NCBI RefSeq assembly: GCF_001591105.1
Contig: NZ_BCUD01000011.1
Span: forward strand, 1 to 64,000
DNA: 64,000 bases
From: Vibrio nereis NBRC 15637
GTDB lineage: Bacteria > Pseudomonadota > Gammaproteobacteria > Enterobacterales > Vibrionaceae
Reading direction: 5' to 3'
Shown in pieces: positions 44,671 to 54,120 of the stretch (the stretch's first letter is position 1; each line of letters opens with the position of its first letter). Below the pieces are notes generated by a model. The model saw only the letters and a list, made by a program, of their open reading frames with translations. It had not been told where the DNA came from and searched no databases. A program made the position numbers and the translations under genes.

Positions 44671-45666
44671 ATGAACAGCCATCAAATCCACCTAGCATCT
44701 CGACCAGCAGGTATGCCTACAAAAGAAAACTTCAAGTCTGTTGACATTGAACTGCCTGTACTAAAAGACGGTGAAGTACTTGTCAAAAACACATGGATGT
44801 CTGTTGACCCATACATGCGTGGGCGTATGGTAGTCAGCGACTCTTACATTGCGCCTTTCGAAATTGATGCCGTTCTGGAAGGCGGCGCAGTAGGCGAAGT
44901 CGTTGAATCAAAAAATGAAACGTTTCCTGTCGGGTCAAAAGTAAGCCACATCAGCGGATGGCGCACCACGTTCATCAGCGATGGCAGCGATTTAGCGCTA
45001 CTTCCAGCTATTGGTGTTCCTGAGCAGCACTTCCTTGGTGTTATGGGTATGCCTGGTCTAACAGGCTGGGTCGGTTTGTTCAAAGTGGCACAACTTAAGC
45101 CTACTGACACTGTGTTTGTTTCCGCCGCATCGGGCGCTGTAGGTAGCGTTGTTTGCCAAATTGCCAAGCTCAATGGATGCAAGGTGATCGCTTCTGTCGG
45201 CTCAGATGAAAAAGCAGAGATGGTCAAAGCAATGGGCGTTGATGCGGTTATCAACTATAAGAAGACAGATGACTTAACAAAAGCACTGCGTGAAGCCGCA
45301 CCTGAAGGTATTGACGTTTACTTTGAAAACGTTGGTGGGGCTCACCTAGAAGCAGCACTTAATGTGATGAACCCTTATGGACGCATTCCTGTATGTGGCA
45401 TGATTTCAGATTACAATGCCGAAACTCCGCAGCCAGGCCCAAGCAACTTACTGCTGATCAACACTAAAAAGATCACTATGCAAGGTTACATCGTCATGGA
45501 CTACTGGGAGCATTATGGTGAATTCGTTGAGCAAATGGGCCAATGGATGAAAGAAGGAAAAGTAACGTCAGAAGAGACCATATATGAAGGTCTAGACAAT
45601 GCTGCAGACGCGTTTATCGGCCTGTTTGAAGGTAAAAACAAAGGTAAGATGCTAGTTCGAGTCTAA
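44671..45666 (+). CDS. NADP-dependent oxidoreductase, zinc-independent MDR family (CurA/YncB-like)
   Basis: A 331-residue medium-chain reductase without structural or catalytic zinc cysteines. The N-terminal pattern (HLASRPAGMPTKENF; WMSVDPYMRGRM) is characteristic of the leukotriene/curcumin-reductase subgroup. The Rossmann motif SAASGAVGSVVCQIAK binds NADPH. Family members reduce activated double bonds of enones. The ATG at 44671 follows AAGAGAGA. Expression is probably controlled by the divergent OhrR-like regulator, which would fit electrophile detoxification. Confidence 0.88.
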   Translation: MNSHQIHLASRPAGMPTKENFKSVDIELPVLKDGEVLVKNTWMSVDPYMRGRMVVSDSYIAPFEIDAVLEGGAVGEVVESKNETFPVGSKVSHISGWRTTFISDGSDLALLPAIGVPEQHFLGVMGMPGLTGWVGLFKVAQLKPTDTVFVSAASGAVGSVVCQIAKLNGCKVIASVGSDEKAEMVKAMGVDAVINYKKTDDLTKALREAAPEGIDVYFENVGGAHLEAALNVMNPYGRIPVCGMISDYNAETPQPGPSNLLLINTKKITMQGYIVMDYWEHYGEFVEQMGQWMKEGKVTSEETIYEGLDNAADAFIGLFEGKNKGKMLVRV

Positions 45667-45676
45667 CTATATGCCT

Positions 45677-45715
45677 TGCCCCCAATAACGTTGTCAGTTG
45701 TTGGGGGCATTTTTA
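45677..45715 (+). terminator. Intrinsic terminator after the CurA-like gene
   Basis: TGCCCCCAATAAC (45677-45689) pairs, with one G-T wobble, with GTTGTTGGGGGCA (45697-45709), followed by five or more T. It lies just before the convergent rlmF stop codon. Confidence 0.85.
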
Positions 45716-45718
45716 GCG

Positions 45719-46783
45719 TTATTTACTCTTCAGCTTCAACCATTCTTGTCTTTGCTGTGGGGTTTTAAACGTCCAAGCCATAAAGCGGCTCACTTTCTGT
45801 CCTTGGCTCATTTCTACGATTTGTACCTCTTTCGCACCCGCTTTTTCTAGGTTTTTCCTCATCCAGCGCACATTCTCTTTCTTTGAGATCAACGTTGAAA
45901 ACCAAAGAACTTGCCGCGAAAAATCACGACTTTCAAATGCCATATTTTTTATAAATGCCGCTTCTCCACCCGGGCACCATAACTCTGCATTTTGGCCACC
46001 GAAGTTCAATTTACTAGGTTCTTTCGAGCATTGTTTTTGAACTTCCTGCCCTCTTTTTGCTTTGTTGGCAGACAAGTTTTTCAACTTACGGTCTGTACCT
46101 TGTTGCGCGTCTTGAAGAGACTTGTGGAAAGGTGGATTACAAGTTGTAAGGTCGTAGTGCTCGCCGGGCTGAATAATGGCCTTAAAAAAGTGCTGGCTAT
46201 CGCTTTGCAGTCGACATTCAATCTTGCCTTTAAGCACGTGATTGTGTTCTGCAATCCGATTAGCGTTTTTCACCGATATAGGATCAACATCGGAACCAAC
46301 ATATTCCCACCCATATTGAGTACTACCAACAATCGGGTATATGCAGTTTGCACCGACACCAATATCCAATGCGCGAACCAAATTATGGTTTAGTGATTTA
46401 CATTCTTTGCTCAAGAGCTCGGCCAATCGGTGGACGTAATCAGCACGCCCTGGAATGGGTGGACACAAATAACCTTGCGGAATATCCCAATACGTGACGC
46501 CGTAATGATGCGCAAGTAACGCCTTATTTAATAACTTAACCGCCATTGGGTCAGAAAAGTTAATACTCTGCTCACCCCTAGGGTTTTTAATCACAAAACG
46601 TTTGAGCTCAGGCAGCGCTGCCACGAGTTTAGAAAAGTCGTAGCGCCCTTGGTGAAGATTGCGCTTATGCAGGCCAGGGATACCTTTCACTGTGGTCACT
46701 TTCATTTCTGGCTGCTTTGTTTCTGCCTTAGATGACTTATTTTGCTTGGCTTTCGCTCTGTTTGGCTTATTAGCTTGATTCAT
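45719..46783 (-). CDS. rlmF: 23S rRNA (adenine1618-N6)-methyltransferase RlmF
   Basis: RlmF methylates A1618 of 23S rRNA. The 354-residue protein has a basic N-terminal tail ([19 protein letters not shown]), [13 protein letters not shown], the SAM-binding [16 protein letters not shown] and the catalytic [10 protein letters not shown], the NPPF motif of N6-adenine methylases. The length fits family members that have an extended N-terminus. The ATG at 46783 lies five bases after the upstream peptidase gene ends, so they form an operon. Confidence 0.92.
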   Translation of the reverse strand: MNQANKPNRAKAKQNKSSKAETKQPEMKVTTVKGIPGLHKRNLHQGRYDFSKLVAALPELKRFVIKNPRGEQSINFSDPMAVKLLNKALLAHHYGVTYWDIPQGYLCPPIPGRADYVHRLAELLSKECKSLNHNLVRALDIGVGANCIYPIVGSTQYGWEYVGSDVDPISVKNANRIAEHNHVLKGKIECRLQSDSQHFFKAIIQPGEHYDLTTCNPPFHKSLQDAQQGTDRKLKNLSANKAKRGQEVQKQCSKEPSKLNFGGQNAELWCPGGEAAFIKNMAFESRDFSRQVLWFSTLISKKENVRWMRKNLEKAGAKEVQIVEMSQGQKVSRFMAWTFKTPQQRQEWLKLKSK

Positions 46784-46788
46784 GCGTT

Positions 46789-47292
46789 TTAATTCTGTTT
46801 TGCGGTTTCAAGGTAAATCATAAACAAACGAGCATCCAGCTCTAACTGATGGTAATCCGGCTCCATGTGGCAGCATAACTGGTAAAAAGATTTGTTATGC
46901 TCCTTCTCTTTTAAGTGAGCAAGCTCGTGAACAACTAGCATTCTCAGCAGTGGCTCTGGGGCATTTTTAAACACACTGGCAATACGAATTTCATTTTTTG
47001 ATTTAATCTTCCCGCCGTGGACTTTCGCTACATAGGTGTGCAGACCAAGCGCGTTGTTGATCAAATGAATCTTGTTATCGTAAACCACTTTGCTTAAAGG
47101 GGCGGTTTTCTTCATATAGCGATTCTTTATCGCCATGGTGTAGTCAAACAGTGCCTTTTCGCTCTTGATGGTGTGATTTTCCGGATACCGTTTCTCAAAC
47201 CAGGTGGTGAGCTTGCCAGATTCCACCAGCTGCGTGACTGGTGTGACGATATGCTCTGGATATCCTTGAATGTATCTAAGTACCGGTTTCAT
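46789..47292 (-). CDS. YgjP-like M48/DUF45 metallopeptidase
   Basis: A 167-residue protein with the zinc motif HELAH (in [13 protein letters not shown], about residues 125-137). A further His in the [15 protein letters not shown] stretch completes the usual YgjP metal site. There is no signal peptide, so it is cytosolic. The substrate is unknown. It is the first gene of a two-gene unit with rlmF. The start is ATG at 47292. Confidence 0.85.
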   Translation of the reverse strand: MKPVLRYIQGYPEHIVTPVTQLVESGKLTTWFEKRYPENHTIKSEKALFDYTMAIKNRYMKKTAPLSKVVYDNKIHLINNALGLHTYVAKVHGGKIKSKNEIRIASVFKNAPEPLLRMLVVHELAHLKEKEHNKSFYQLCCHMEPDYHQLELDARLFMIYLETAKQN

Positions 47293-47402
47293 GAGTCAGT
47301 TGGTTAGCTATTAGATTGGAAGAGGCGTAGTCTACCCGAATCAGACTTGCCATTCACCGTCTTTTCATTACACTTCCCACGAGCTTGAATTAGGAAAAAC
47401 CA

Positions 47403-47633
47403 ATGAAACGACTTGTCCTGTATGTAAAAGACAAATGCCCGCATTGCAAAGACGCTCAGCGTTACCTGGATTCTAAAGGATACCAGTACCGCCTGACCAA
47501 CGCGAAAATGCAACGTGGCCGTAAAGAGCTAGACGCCATTGGCGCTCGTTCGTTACCCGTTCTGAAAGTTGGTGACCAATATATGATTGGCTGGAACCCG
47601 AAAAACTTCGAACGTATGTATAAGGGTAAATGA
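47403..47633 (+). CDS. Glutaredoxin-family protein
   Basis: A 76-residue thioredoxin-fold protein with a CPHC active site (YVKDKCPHCKDAQRYL, about residues 7-22), the cis-Pro in ARSLPVLKVG, and a C-terminal helix. The size fits bacterial glutaredoxin 1/3-like proteins, but CPHC differs from the classical CPYC. It probably catalyses thiol-disulfide exchange in the cytosol. The start is ATG at 47403. It is monocistronic with its own terminator. Confidence 0.87.
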   Translation: MKRLVLYVKDKCPHCKDAQRYLDSKGYQYRLTNAKMQRGRKELDAIGARSLPVLKVGDQYMIGWNPKNFERMYKGK

Positions 47634-47640
47634 TCGAAAT

Positions 47641-47671
47641 AGGCGCGGAACGTTTTGTCCGCGCCTGTTGT
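47641..47671 (+). terminator. Intrinsic terminator after the glutaredoxin-like gene
   Basis: AGGCGCGGA (47641-47649) pairs with TCCGCGCCT (47658-47666) around ACGTTTTG, followed by GTTGT. Confidence 0.75.
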
Positions 47672-47754
47672 ATTTTACTCGCCAGACGTCACGGTAATCG
47701 GTTTATGGCCGCTGTGACATCAAAGATCTTGCTACATCACTGCAATGCGCAACC

Positions 47755-49212
47755 TCAGAACTCACTGTTTATCTCTGCGCGATAACACTGTTTGCTATCA
47801 TCAAACACAAACTCCAGCTCGTTGCGAATACTCTCTAGCTTGTCCTTTTGATAGTGTGAGACATAAAGCAGTTGGCTTAAATTCTCACGCGCTATCAACT
47901 CTAAAGTATTTTTGACCAAGCGACGTCCTAGATAATCCAACCCTTGATATGGCTCGTCCAAGATAAGCAAAGCAGGTTGTTTTACGATCGCACGAGCAAT
48001 CAGTAATAGTCGTTGCTGTCCATATTCCAGCGTTCGAAACGAATCATTGGCATGATGAGACATATGGAGGATCTCAAGCCATTCTCTGGCAATTTCAATC
48101 TCTTTCTTGGTTGGCTGCTGATATAAACCGATCGAATCGTAAAAGCCGGATAGAATCACCTCTATCGCTTTACAACTGACTCGATATTGTAGGTGTAAGG
48201 CTGAAGAAACCATGCCAATGTGCTTTTTGATCTCCCAGATTGACTCTCCACTGCCGCGCTTCTTACCAAAGATATGGATATCGTTGGAGTAACACTGAGG
48301 GTGGTCACCAAAAATCAGCCCTAAAAGCGTACTTTTCCCGCAACCATTGGGGCCTTTGATTTGCCAATGCTGACCATTTTCAATCCGCCAATTTAACCCC
48401 GTAAAGATGGTCTTGTCGGTATAAGCCACTTCCCCTTGATGAATTTCAAACAACGGATTCGAAAAGTATGGGTCGTGTTGATATCGCTGAATCAGTGCCA
48501 GCATTTTTTCACTTTGTTGCTTGGATTGTGCCTTAATCTGCGCAATAACAGGGTGACTCTCCCACTCAGCCTTATCCATAATGCTGTCAAGGTGACCATG
48601 ATTGAACAACGCAATTTGTTCCACCCACGTAGGCATGTCTTCTTCTCGGTTGAACGTGACGATCATCTGCGTCGTTTTTGCCAACTCCTCAAGGTATTGC
48701 GCCAAGGTCTCGCGGTGCCCAATATCAAGACCAGTAAATGGGTTATCAAGCACGACAAGATCGGGCTTAGTGGCCAAAGCGCGGGCTAACATTACCCGGC
48801 GCGTTTCCCCGGTAGAAAGAACTCGGAAGCCACTTTTCTGTAAGTGCTCGATATCAAGATCAGTGAGGAGTTTCTGCGTTAACACCTCATCATTGCATTG
48901 AGAGAAAATCAGTGAATACACGCTGCTGCCTGTATCAATCCTATCGAGAAAATCGGTGTCATCTTTGGCGATCTCCTCGTCCAATAATCGCTGTTGCTCA
49001 ACAAGCGACACTTGAGCGACTCTCCCGACACTTTTATCCAGCGCATGGGCTGGGGCCTCCAGTTCGTCACACAATAGACAACCGAGGGCCGAACCTATAT
49101 CTCCTTCGGTGCTGAACACTCCCCACGATTGATTTTCTTTTATACTCCAACTATCGATTCTTAGGTGGTTACTTCCCGAGTCTACGCTCAGATCTTGTAT
49201 GTTGATTTGCAT
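47755..49212 (-). CDS. ModF-like protein with two ABC ATPase domains
   Basis: A 485-residue soluble protein with two ABC nucleotide-binding domains, aligning in length and motif order with E. coli ModF (490). Domain 2 is complete: Walker A GPNGCGKSTLL, signature LEYGQQRLLL, Walker B LLILDEP, and switch His in VSHY. Domain 1 keeps a signature (LSTGETRRVML), but its Walker A region reads STEGDIGSAL with no Lys, and Walker B ends LDNP instead of LDEP. One ATP site should therefore be dead. No modABC genes are nearby. ModF's role in molybdenum metabolism is poorly defined, so the function is uncertain. The start is ATG at 49212. Confidence 0.83.
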   Translation of the reverse strand: MQINIQDLSVDSGSNHLRIDSWSIKENQSWGVFSTEGDIGSALGCLLCDELEAPAHALDKSVGRVAQVSLVEQQRLLDEEIAKDDTDFLDRIDTGSSVYSLIFSQCNDEVLTQKLLTDLDIEHLQKSGFRVLSTGETRRVMLARALATKPDLVVLDNPFTGLDIGHRETLAQYLEELAKTTQMIVTFNREEDMPTWVEQIALFNHGHLDSIMDKAEWESHPVIAQIKAQSKQQSEKMLALIQRYQHDPYFSNPLFEIHQGEVAYTDKTIFTGLNWRIENGQHWQIKGPNGCGKSTLLGLIFGDHPQCYSNDIHIFGKKRGSGESIWEIKKHIGMVSSALHLQYRVSCKAIEVILSGFYDSIGLYQQPTKKEIEIAREWLEILHMSHHANDSFRTLEYGQQRLLLIARAIVKQPALLILDEPYQGLDYLGRRLVKNTLELIARENLSQLLYVSHYQKDKLESIRNELEFVFDDSKQCYRAEINSEF

Positions 49213-49334
49213 TGGTGGGTATCCTTACCTTCATAACGGCATTTTTATTTTTAGTCAGAACAAACTACTTCAATCAGCCATTTCGCGCGATCCATATTTA
49301 TAAAAGTGTGAAACTGACAGTTTGCACCGTCGGG

Positions 49335-50204
49335 CTAGGTGTATTGCTTTACAAATTCGATAAAGGTGCGATCTGCAACGGATAAATAACCATCTCGGCG
49401 CCATGCAAGCGCAAGGTTTAAGCGGACGCGTTCTTCGAACGGCACAGCAACCACGTCAGCTTCATGCTGGGTGACCAACTCAAGCAAGGCCGTAATAGCG
49501 AACTCATGTTTCACAATATTCAAAATGACTGGTAAAAGATTGGTTTCAAAGGAAAACTGCACTTCTTTTCCATATTGTTTTATCTTTTTATCGATAAAAT
49601 CCCGATGAAAATACCCCGGCTGAAACATCACAAGTTCATTGTCAAAAAACTGTTCAAAGGTAATGGTTTCTTGCTGTGCAATAGGGTGCTGCTTGCCAAC
49701 CACGGCAACCATTTCGCTGTCCAGTAAAGGGTCAACCTCCAAATCTTCTGGCACGTCTTCGTTATTGATAACGCCGAAATCCAACTCGCCATCAAGCAAC
49801 ATTTGTTTGATTGAGCCTGTCCCTGCATCAACCAGAGTGAGTTTAAGATTCGGGTACTGCATCTTAAACGCCATCATTATCTCAGGGAAAAAGTAAGAGC
49901 CCATCATACTGGGTGCCCCAAGTCTGACCTCCCCTTTCTCCAATCCTTTTAGCTCATCAATGGCAAGCTGCGCGTCTTCAAGCTGCTGCAAAACGCGCTT
50001 GGCATGTTCATACAGCACTTTCCCTTCGTGAGTTAACGTCACTTTGCGATCTTCACGGCGAAAGAGTTCTACGCCTAGGTGTTGCTCAAACTTTTTGATT
50101 GAGATACTCAGCGCAGGTTGCGCAATATGAAGCGCTTTTGCCGCCAAAGTGAAATGGCTGTGTTCAGCAACCGCAACAAAATGTCGTAGGTGTTTCGAGT
50201 CCAT
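49335..50204 (-). CDS. LysR-family transcriptional regulator
   Basis: A 289-residue LTTR. The helix-turn-helix is at residues about 3-62 (RHFVAVAEHSHFTLAAKALH, then AQPALSISIKKFE), followed by a periplasmic-binding-like effector domain starting at VRLGAPSMMGSYFF. I chose the ATG at 50204 (MDSKHLRHF); the frame extends to 50294 across the promoter. It is divergent from an MFS transporter gene with 110 bp between, so it probably controls that gene. The intergenic DNA is AT-rich, with AAAAATAT and ATATTTTT facing each other at 50219-50243. Confidence 0.9.
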   Translation of the reverse strand: MDSKHLRHFVAVAEHSHFTLAAKALHIAQPALSISIKKFEQHLGVELFRREDRKVTLTHEGKVLYEHAKRVLQQLEDAQLAIDELKGLEKGEVRLGAPSMMGSYFFPEIMMAFKMQYPNLKLTLVDAGTGSIKQMLLDGELDFGVINNEDVPEDLEVDPLLDSEMVAVVGKQHPIAQQETITFEQFFDNELVMFQPGYFHRDFIDKKIKQYGKEVQFSFETNLLPVILNIVKHEFAITALLELVTQHEADVVAVPFEERVRLNLALAWRRDGYLSVADRTFIEFVKQYT

Positions 50205-50314
50205 AATTACCCAATATAAAAAATATATCACATCGATATTTTTAATATATTTTATCAATCCACCATCCACTGATAACTTGATCACATTATCCACTCATTT
50301 TGTATTTCATTAGC

Positions 50315-51562
50315 ATGATAGAATCTGGCACTAAAGAGTATCGACAAGTCACACTATGCCTCGCTCTGGGCTCTTTTTTAGTGTTTTGTAATTTATACCT
50401 TTTCCAGCCGATGCTGCCTTTCATGGCGCAACACTTCTCCGTTAGTGAAACTCAAATCAACTGGATTTTTGCAGCGTCTACGTTAGCGCTCTCGGTATGT
50501 TTGGTTCCGTGGGCGGTGGCGTCCGAATCATTCGGGCGAAGAAGCGTCATGCTGCTTGGACTGCTTGCTATGCCAGTCATTGGTGTCGCCATGCTGTTTA
50601 GCCAAACGTTAATGGCTATGATCTTGTTAAGAGCAGTGCTGGGGATTGCGCTCGCGGCGTTTGCCTCTGTCGCCGTTGCTTATATGGTGGAAGAACTTTC
50701 AGAACAAGCTTTTAGCCGAGCAATTGGTGGATATATCGCAGCCAACTCATTGGGGGGCATCGTCGGGCGTATCGCCGGAGGAACCCTGACTGACGCGTTT
50801 GGCTGGCAACAAGCGGTTATCGCAATCGCGGCTGTCACGCTGGTAGGAAGCATTGCCGTAGCATACTTGTTACCTAAACAGCAACACTTCAAACCACAAC
50901 GAGGCATGCTCCGTTACCATAACCGAGCGCTCGTCAAACATCTGCGTAATAAAACCATTTGGATTGCCATGCTGATTGGCGGCGTTAATTTCGCCCTATT
51001 CGTTAACCTTTATTCGGTGATGGGCTTTAGAATGGTGGCGGCTCCCCACTCGCTGCCAATAGGCTTAGCCTCATTTATCTTCTTGTGTTATTTGGCAGGT
51101 ACACTGAGTTCTAAACTTACGTCGGTATGGAGCAAACGCTACCCACAGATTCCGGGCATGATTGCGGGTTCTTTGATCAGTTTGACGGGCATGCTAATCG
51201 CATATTTTGAGAGTATTCCAATGATGGTGTTGGGCTTGCTGCTGATTAGCTCTGGAGCATTTTTCACCCATACTCTTGCTTACGCTTGGGTTAGCCAAAA
51301 AGCGACGCATGCCAAAGCAACCGCAACTGCACTTTATCTTGTCCATTATTATGTGGGAGGCAGTATCGGTGGGTTCTTCCTTATTTATTGTTGGCAAAGT
51401 GGCGGGTGGAGCACCGTAATACAAGGCGGACTCGCTCTCTACGCACTCATGTTTATCTTGTTCTATAAGTTAGCCAAAGACTATTCAGGCAAAACACAAA
51501 ACGAGCCACATTTGGAGGATTCTGCTATTCTTGCAGCAAATTCAAACCTGGAATCAAAATGA
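50315..51562 (+). CDS. Major facilitator superfamily transporter (YnfM-like)
   Basis: A 415-residue protein with twelve predicted helices, LGSFLVFCNLYLFQPMLPF being the first. The loop 2-3 motif SESFGRRSVMLLG matches the MFS A-motif. The overall pattern is of the YnfM/CynX-like drug or metabolite exporters. I chose the ATG at 50315 (MIESGTKEYRQ); a TTG at 50300 is the alternative. Its stop overlaps the ATG of the DUF1415 gene (ATGA), coupling the two. The divergent LysR regulator is the likely controller. The substrate is unknown. Confidence 0.87.
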   Translation: MIESGTKEYRQVTLCLALGSFLVFCNLYLFQPMLPFMAQHFSVSETQINWIFAASTLALSVCLVPWAVASESFGRRSVMLLGLLAMPVIGVAMLFSQTLMAMILLRAVLGIALAAFASVAVAYMVEELSEQAFSRAIGGYIAANSLGGIVGRIAGGTLTDAFGWQQAVIAIAAVTLVGSIAVAYLLPKQQHFKPQRGMLRYHNRALVKHLRNKTIWIAMLIGGVNFALFVNLYSVMGFRMVAAPHSLPIGLASFIFLCYLAGTLSSKLTSVWSKRYPQIPGMIAGSLISLTGMLIAYFESIPMMVLGLLLISSGAFFTHTLAYAWVSQKATHAKATATALYLVHYYVGGSIGGFFLIYCWQSGGWSTVIQGGLALYALMFILFYKLAKDYSGKTQNEPHLEDSAILAANSNLESK

Positions 51563-52119
51563 CGGATAAAAGTTCAACAACTGCTATTGCAGAACAAGTG
51601 AACCAATGGCTCAACGATGTCGTTATTGGATTAAATTTGTGCCCATTTGCTGCGAAACCACAACGAAATAAACAGATTAAGATCTTTGTGAGTGAAGCGG
51701 ATAAAGAAGAAGCTTTATTGGAAGATATTCTTAGCCAGCTGTTGGAGCTAGAGTCAAAATCACCCGATGAATTAGAGACCACACTGGTTGTGGTACCTAA
51801 TATGTTAGATGATTTCTATGACTACAATTTGTTTATCGATTGGGTCGAAGCATTAATTCGCCAACAAGATTGGGAAGGCGTATTTCAGTTAGCCACATTC
51901 CACCCTGATTACTGCTTTGGTGGCGCTGATCCAGAAGACGATGAAAACCTTACTAACCGCTCTCCTTATCCGGTGTTCCATTTGATTCGTGAAGAGAGTA
52001 TGGAGCGAGTGTTGAAGCATTACCCTAACCCGGAAGCGATCCCTGACACCAACATTGCTCGCGTCGAAGCACTCACCGCAGAAGAACGTCGCAAGCTCTT
52101 CCCGTATCTGTTTCGATAA
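51559..52119 (+). CDS. DUF1415 domain-containing protein
   Basis: A 186-residue soluble protein. DUF1415 features are clear: WLNDVVIGLNLCPFAAKP near the N-terminus, LVVVPNMLDDFYDYNLF, and ATFHPDYCFGGADPEDD followed by NRSPYPVFHLIREES. Several Asp, Cys and His residues in these blocks are invariant-looking and could form a metal or active site. Function is unknown. It overlaps the preceding MFS gene by four bases, an arrangement that may be transcriptional convenience rather than shared function. Confidence 0.88.
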   Translation: MTDKSSTTAIAEQVNQWLNDVVIGLNLCPFAAKPQRNKQIKIFVSEADKEEALLEDILSQLLELESKSPDELETTLVVVPNMLDDFYDYNLFIDWVEALIRQQDWEGVFQLATFHPDYCFGGADPEDDENLTNRSPYPVFHLIREESMERVLKHYPNPEAIPDTNIARVEALTAEERRKLFPYLFR

Positions 52120-52162
52120 ACAGAGTATTAATGAGCATCACGTGTGGTGCTCTTCACTGCAT

Positions 52163-53233
52163 TCACTGCGTGGCGGCCTCAATACTTAACGATTCATAAC
52201 GCACCAGATTTCTACCTTCATCCTTAGCTCCATACAAAGCTCTGTCTGCCATTGCCAGAGACTGTTCGAGAAGCGACTTGTTGTAGCTTTCAGCCAAAGA
52301 GTGAGTCAAATCCAACTCGCACACACCTATCGATACAGTGACGGGTTCGCCATCCAAGACAATCTCATTCACAGCGCGATGCAACTGTTCAACTAACGCT
52401 CTTCTTCGCCATAGACTGCGCTCTGGTAGCCACACTACAAACTCTTCCCCGCCCATTCTGGCGATAAAATCGTTCTCACTCAGTACCAATTTGAGCTGAT
52501 TGGCCGTTTTCTTTAAAACATCATCGCCAATTTGGTGGCCGTAGGTGTCATTGACTCGCTTAAAGTTATCTATATCAATGACTAATAAGCTACCTTGGCC
52601 AGAATTTCGATTGAGCTGCTCCATCTCCAAATTCAGTGTTTTAAACAAACTACGTCGATTAGCCACCTTAGTGAGAGGGTCGTGGTGAGCTTGATATTCT
52701 AGATATTCGTTTAGCTCCAGAAGTCGCTGCTCCTGTTTTCTTCGAATCACCTCCACTTCTATCCAAGATGCCATCAACTTTAGTGCATCGATATCAATCG
52801 CTTTAAACTTCCGAGGATAGGCTTTCGCAGAAGAGAAATTCAACGTACCAAACAGCATCCCTTCAACCAAAATAGGAATACCGATATAAGACTCTAACCC
52901 AAACGCTTTGTAGGCAGGATGAAATGCGTATTTGTCATTCTTACCCATACTTTCAATCGCAATAGGTTCACGTGCACTACAGGTGATTTGGCAATAGGTC
53001 GACTCAAGGTTAAATGTATCACCTGGGTTTAGCTCCGCCCCTTCAGGGGTTTCGCAATGAAGTACGGTATAGACATCACCTTCAATACAAGAAAGAATGC
53101 CAATATCAAGATCAAAACGTTCCAAGCCCATTTTCAGCAACTGGCTCATTTGCACCTCAAAGCCACACTGATAATTACTGGTGATTTGATACAAGCGCCT
53201 GATGACTTTTTCACTTTCGTTTTCTTTAACCAT
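52163..53233 (-). CDS. GAF-GGDEF diguanylate cyclase
   Basis: A 356-residue soluble c-di-GMP synthase. The GAF domain spans about residues 25-165 (VLHCETPEGAELNPGDTF; YIGIPILVEGMLFGTLNF), followed by a coiled linker and a GGDEF domain (about 190-345) with DPLTKVANRRSLF, DIDNFKRVNDTYGH and the active GGEEF signature. No RxxD inhibitory site precedes it. Small-molecule or redox sensing through GAF is inference. I chose the ATG at 53233; a TTG two codons upstream is in frame. It is convergent with the DUF1415 gene. Confidence 0.9.
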   Translation of the reverse strand: MVKENESEKVIRRLYQITSNYQCGFEVQMSQLLKMGLERFDLDIGILSCIEGDVYTVLHCETPEGAELNPGDTFNLESTYCQITCSAREPIAIESMGKNDKYAFHPAYKAFGLESYIGIPILVEGMLFGTLNFSSAKAYPRKFKAIDIDALKLMASWIEVEVIRRKQEQRLLELNEYLEYQAHHDPLTKVANRRSLFKTLNLEMEQLNRNSGQGSLLVIDIDNFKRVNDTYGHQIGDDVLKKTANQLKLVLSENDFIARMGGEEFVVWLPERSLWRRRALVEQLHRAVNEIVLDGEPVTVSIGVCELDLTHSLAESYNKSLLEQSLAMADRALYGAKDEGRNLVRYESLSIEAATQ

Positions 53234-53399
53234 AAGCAATCTCGGCGAACAAAATTAATGGATATCGAGTTATCTTAAGCACAGTCAGCAGTTTAATCTT
53301 ATGTTTAGGGCTGTTTTTTGCTACAGAGCCCATAAAAATGGCGGCTTACGTTCTGCTTTGGTAGTATTGCGGCACCGTAAATCAATCTAGGTCCAGGAT

Positions 53400-53975
53400 A
53401 TGCACCTTTCTAAACTTACCAACGAAATCTTTGAGCATCTTTACCGCGATATCACAGAGTTCCGTAGCACTTTTGATCTCCCTGTCGCTTCTCCAGACAG
53501 CCTAGATGAGAAAGCAGATACGCTACACACTTCTCTAGCGATTGAAGAGCTGACTGAACTGGCAGAAGCAGATAGCAAAACAGAGCAAGCAGATGCAATC
53601 GTTGATAGCGTTTATGTTTTGATGGGCCGTTTGGTTCACCTAGGCAATGACAAGATTGAAGATAATCTCGCGATCACTTACCTGATTGACCTACTTCTTA
53701 ATGTTGCGGTAAACCGCGGTATCGACTTCATCCCATGCTGGGACGAAGTGCATTCAAGTAACATGAGCAAAGTATGTCGTAGTGAAAAAGAGTACGCCGA
53801 TACAGAAGCGTATTACGCAGAACAAGGCATCAAATTGATGGCTGTGCAAAAAGGCGACTACATTATTGCTAAGTGCGCAGAAGATTTCGTTTCAGAGAGT
53901 AAAACCATTCGCCAAGGTAAAGTACTGAAATCGGTTTACTACCGTCCTGCTGATTTAGCGGCGCTAACCGCGTAA
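53400..53975 (+). CDS. MazG-like nucleoside triphosphate pyrophosphohydrolase
   Basis: A 191-residue all-alpha protein. The metal motif EExxE...ExxD is seen as EELTELAEADSK followed by EQADAIVDSVY (about residues 49-73), as in MazG/DR2231-type NTP pyrophosphohydrolases that remove non-canonical nucleotides. The C-terminal half (about 115-190; CWDEVHSSNMSKVCRS) is typical of the phosphoribosyl-ATP pyrophosphohydrolase-like subgroup. The start is ATG at 53400. It is monocistronic. The exact nucleotide is not predictable. Confidence 0.82.
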   Translation: MHLSKLTNEIFEHLYRDITEFRSTFDLPVASPDSLDEKADTLHTSLAIEELTELAEADSKTEQADAIVDSVYVLMGRLVHLGNDKIEDNLAITYLIDLLLNVAVNRGIDFIPCWDEVHSSNMSKVCRSEKEYADTEAYYAEQGIKLMAVQKGDYIIAKCAEDFVSESKTIRQGKVLKSVYYRPADLAALTA

Positions 53976-53984
53976 AGTACAGAT

Positions 53985-54020
53985 AAAAAACCGCCACCTT
54001 GGGCTAACCATAGGTGGCGG
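53985..54020 (-). terminator. Intrinsic terminator on the minus strand (candidate sRNA and/or btuD)
   Basis: CCGCCACCT (53991-53999) pairs with AGGTGGCGG (54012-54020) with a 12-base loop. Read on the minus strand it is followed by TTTTTT at 53985-53990. On the plus strand no T-run follows, so it serves minus-strand transcripts. Confidence 0.85.
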
Positions 54021-54113
54021 AAGCTGCCATAAAGCAACAAGGCTTAACGTTCACCAACCTGCCGGTCTCCCTTTACATTGGCTTAGCCTAACAAGAACGA
54101 GAATGTATCGTTC
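53985..54113 (-). ncRNA. Candidate sigma-54-dependent small RNA (unrecognised family)
   Basis: On the minus strand a near-consensus sigma-54 promoter (54121-54136) points into about 130 nt that end in a strong intrinsic terminator (CCGCCACCT at 53991-53999 with AGGTGGCGG at 54012-54020, then a run of six T on that strand). The 5' end would fold into AGAACGA (54107-54113) with TCGTTCT (54093-54099). No open frame with a ribosome site is visible on either strand. It follows btuD but has its own promoter, and nothing on the same strand lies close downstream. I cannot match it to Qrr, GlmY/Z, Spot 42 or a cobalamin riboswitch. The RNA itself is inference. Confidence 0.55.
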
Positions 54114-54120
54114 TAACTAA

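Noticed and set aside
54040..54100. Minus-strand AAGCC ... GGGAGACCGGC resembles a cobalamin riboswitch B12 box beside btuD
   Set aside because: The other conserved riboswitch blocks are missing, spacing within the box is wrong, and the element lies after btuD rather than ahead of a gene on that strand.
53985..54113. Candidate RNA as a Qrr small RNA
   Set aside because: The promoter type and upstream site are Qrr-like, but the highly conserved Qrr pairing core is absent. I call it an unrecognised sRNA instead.
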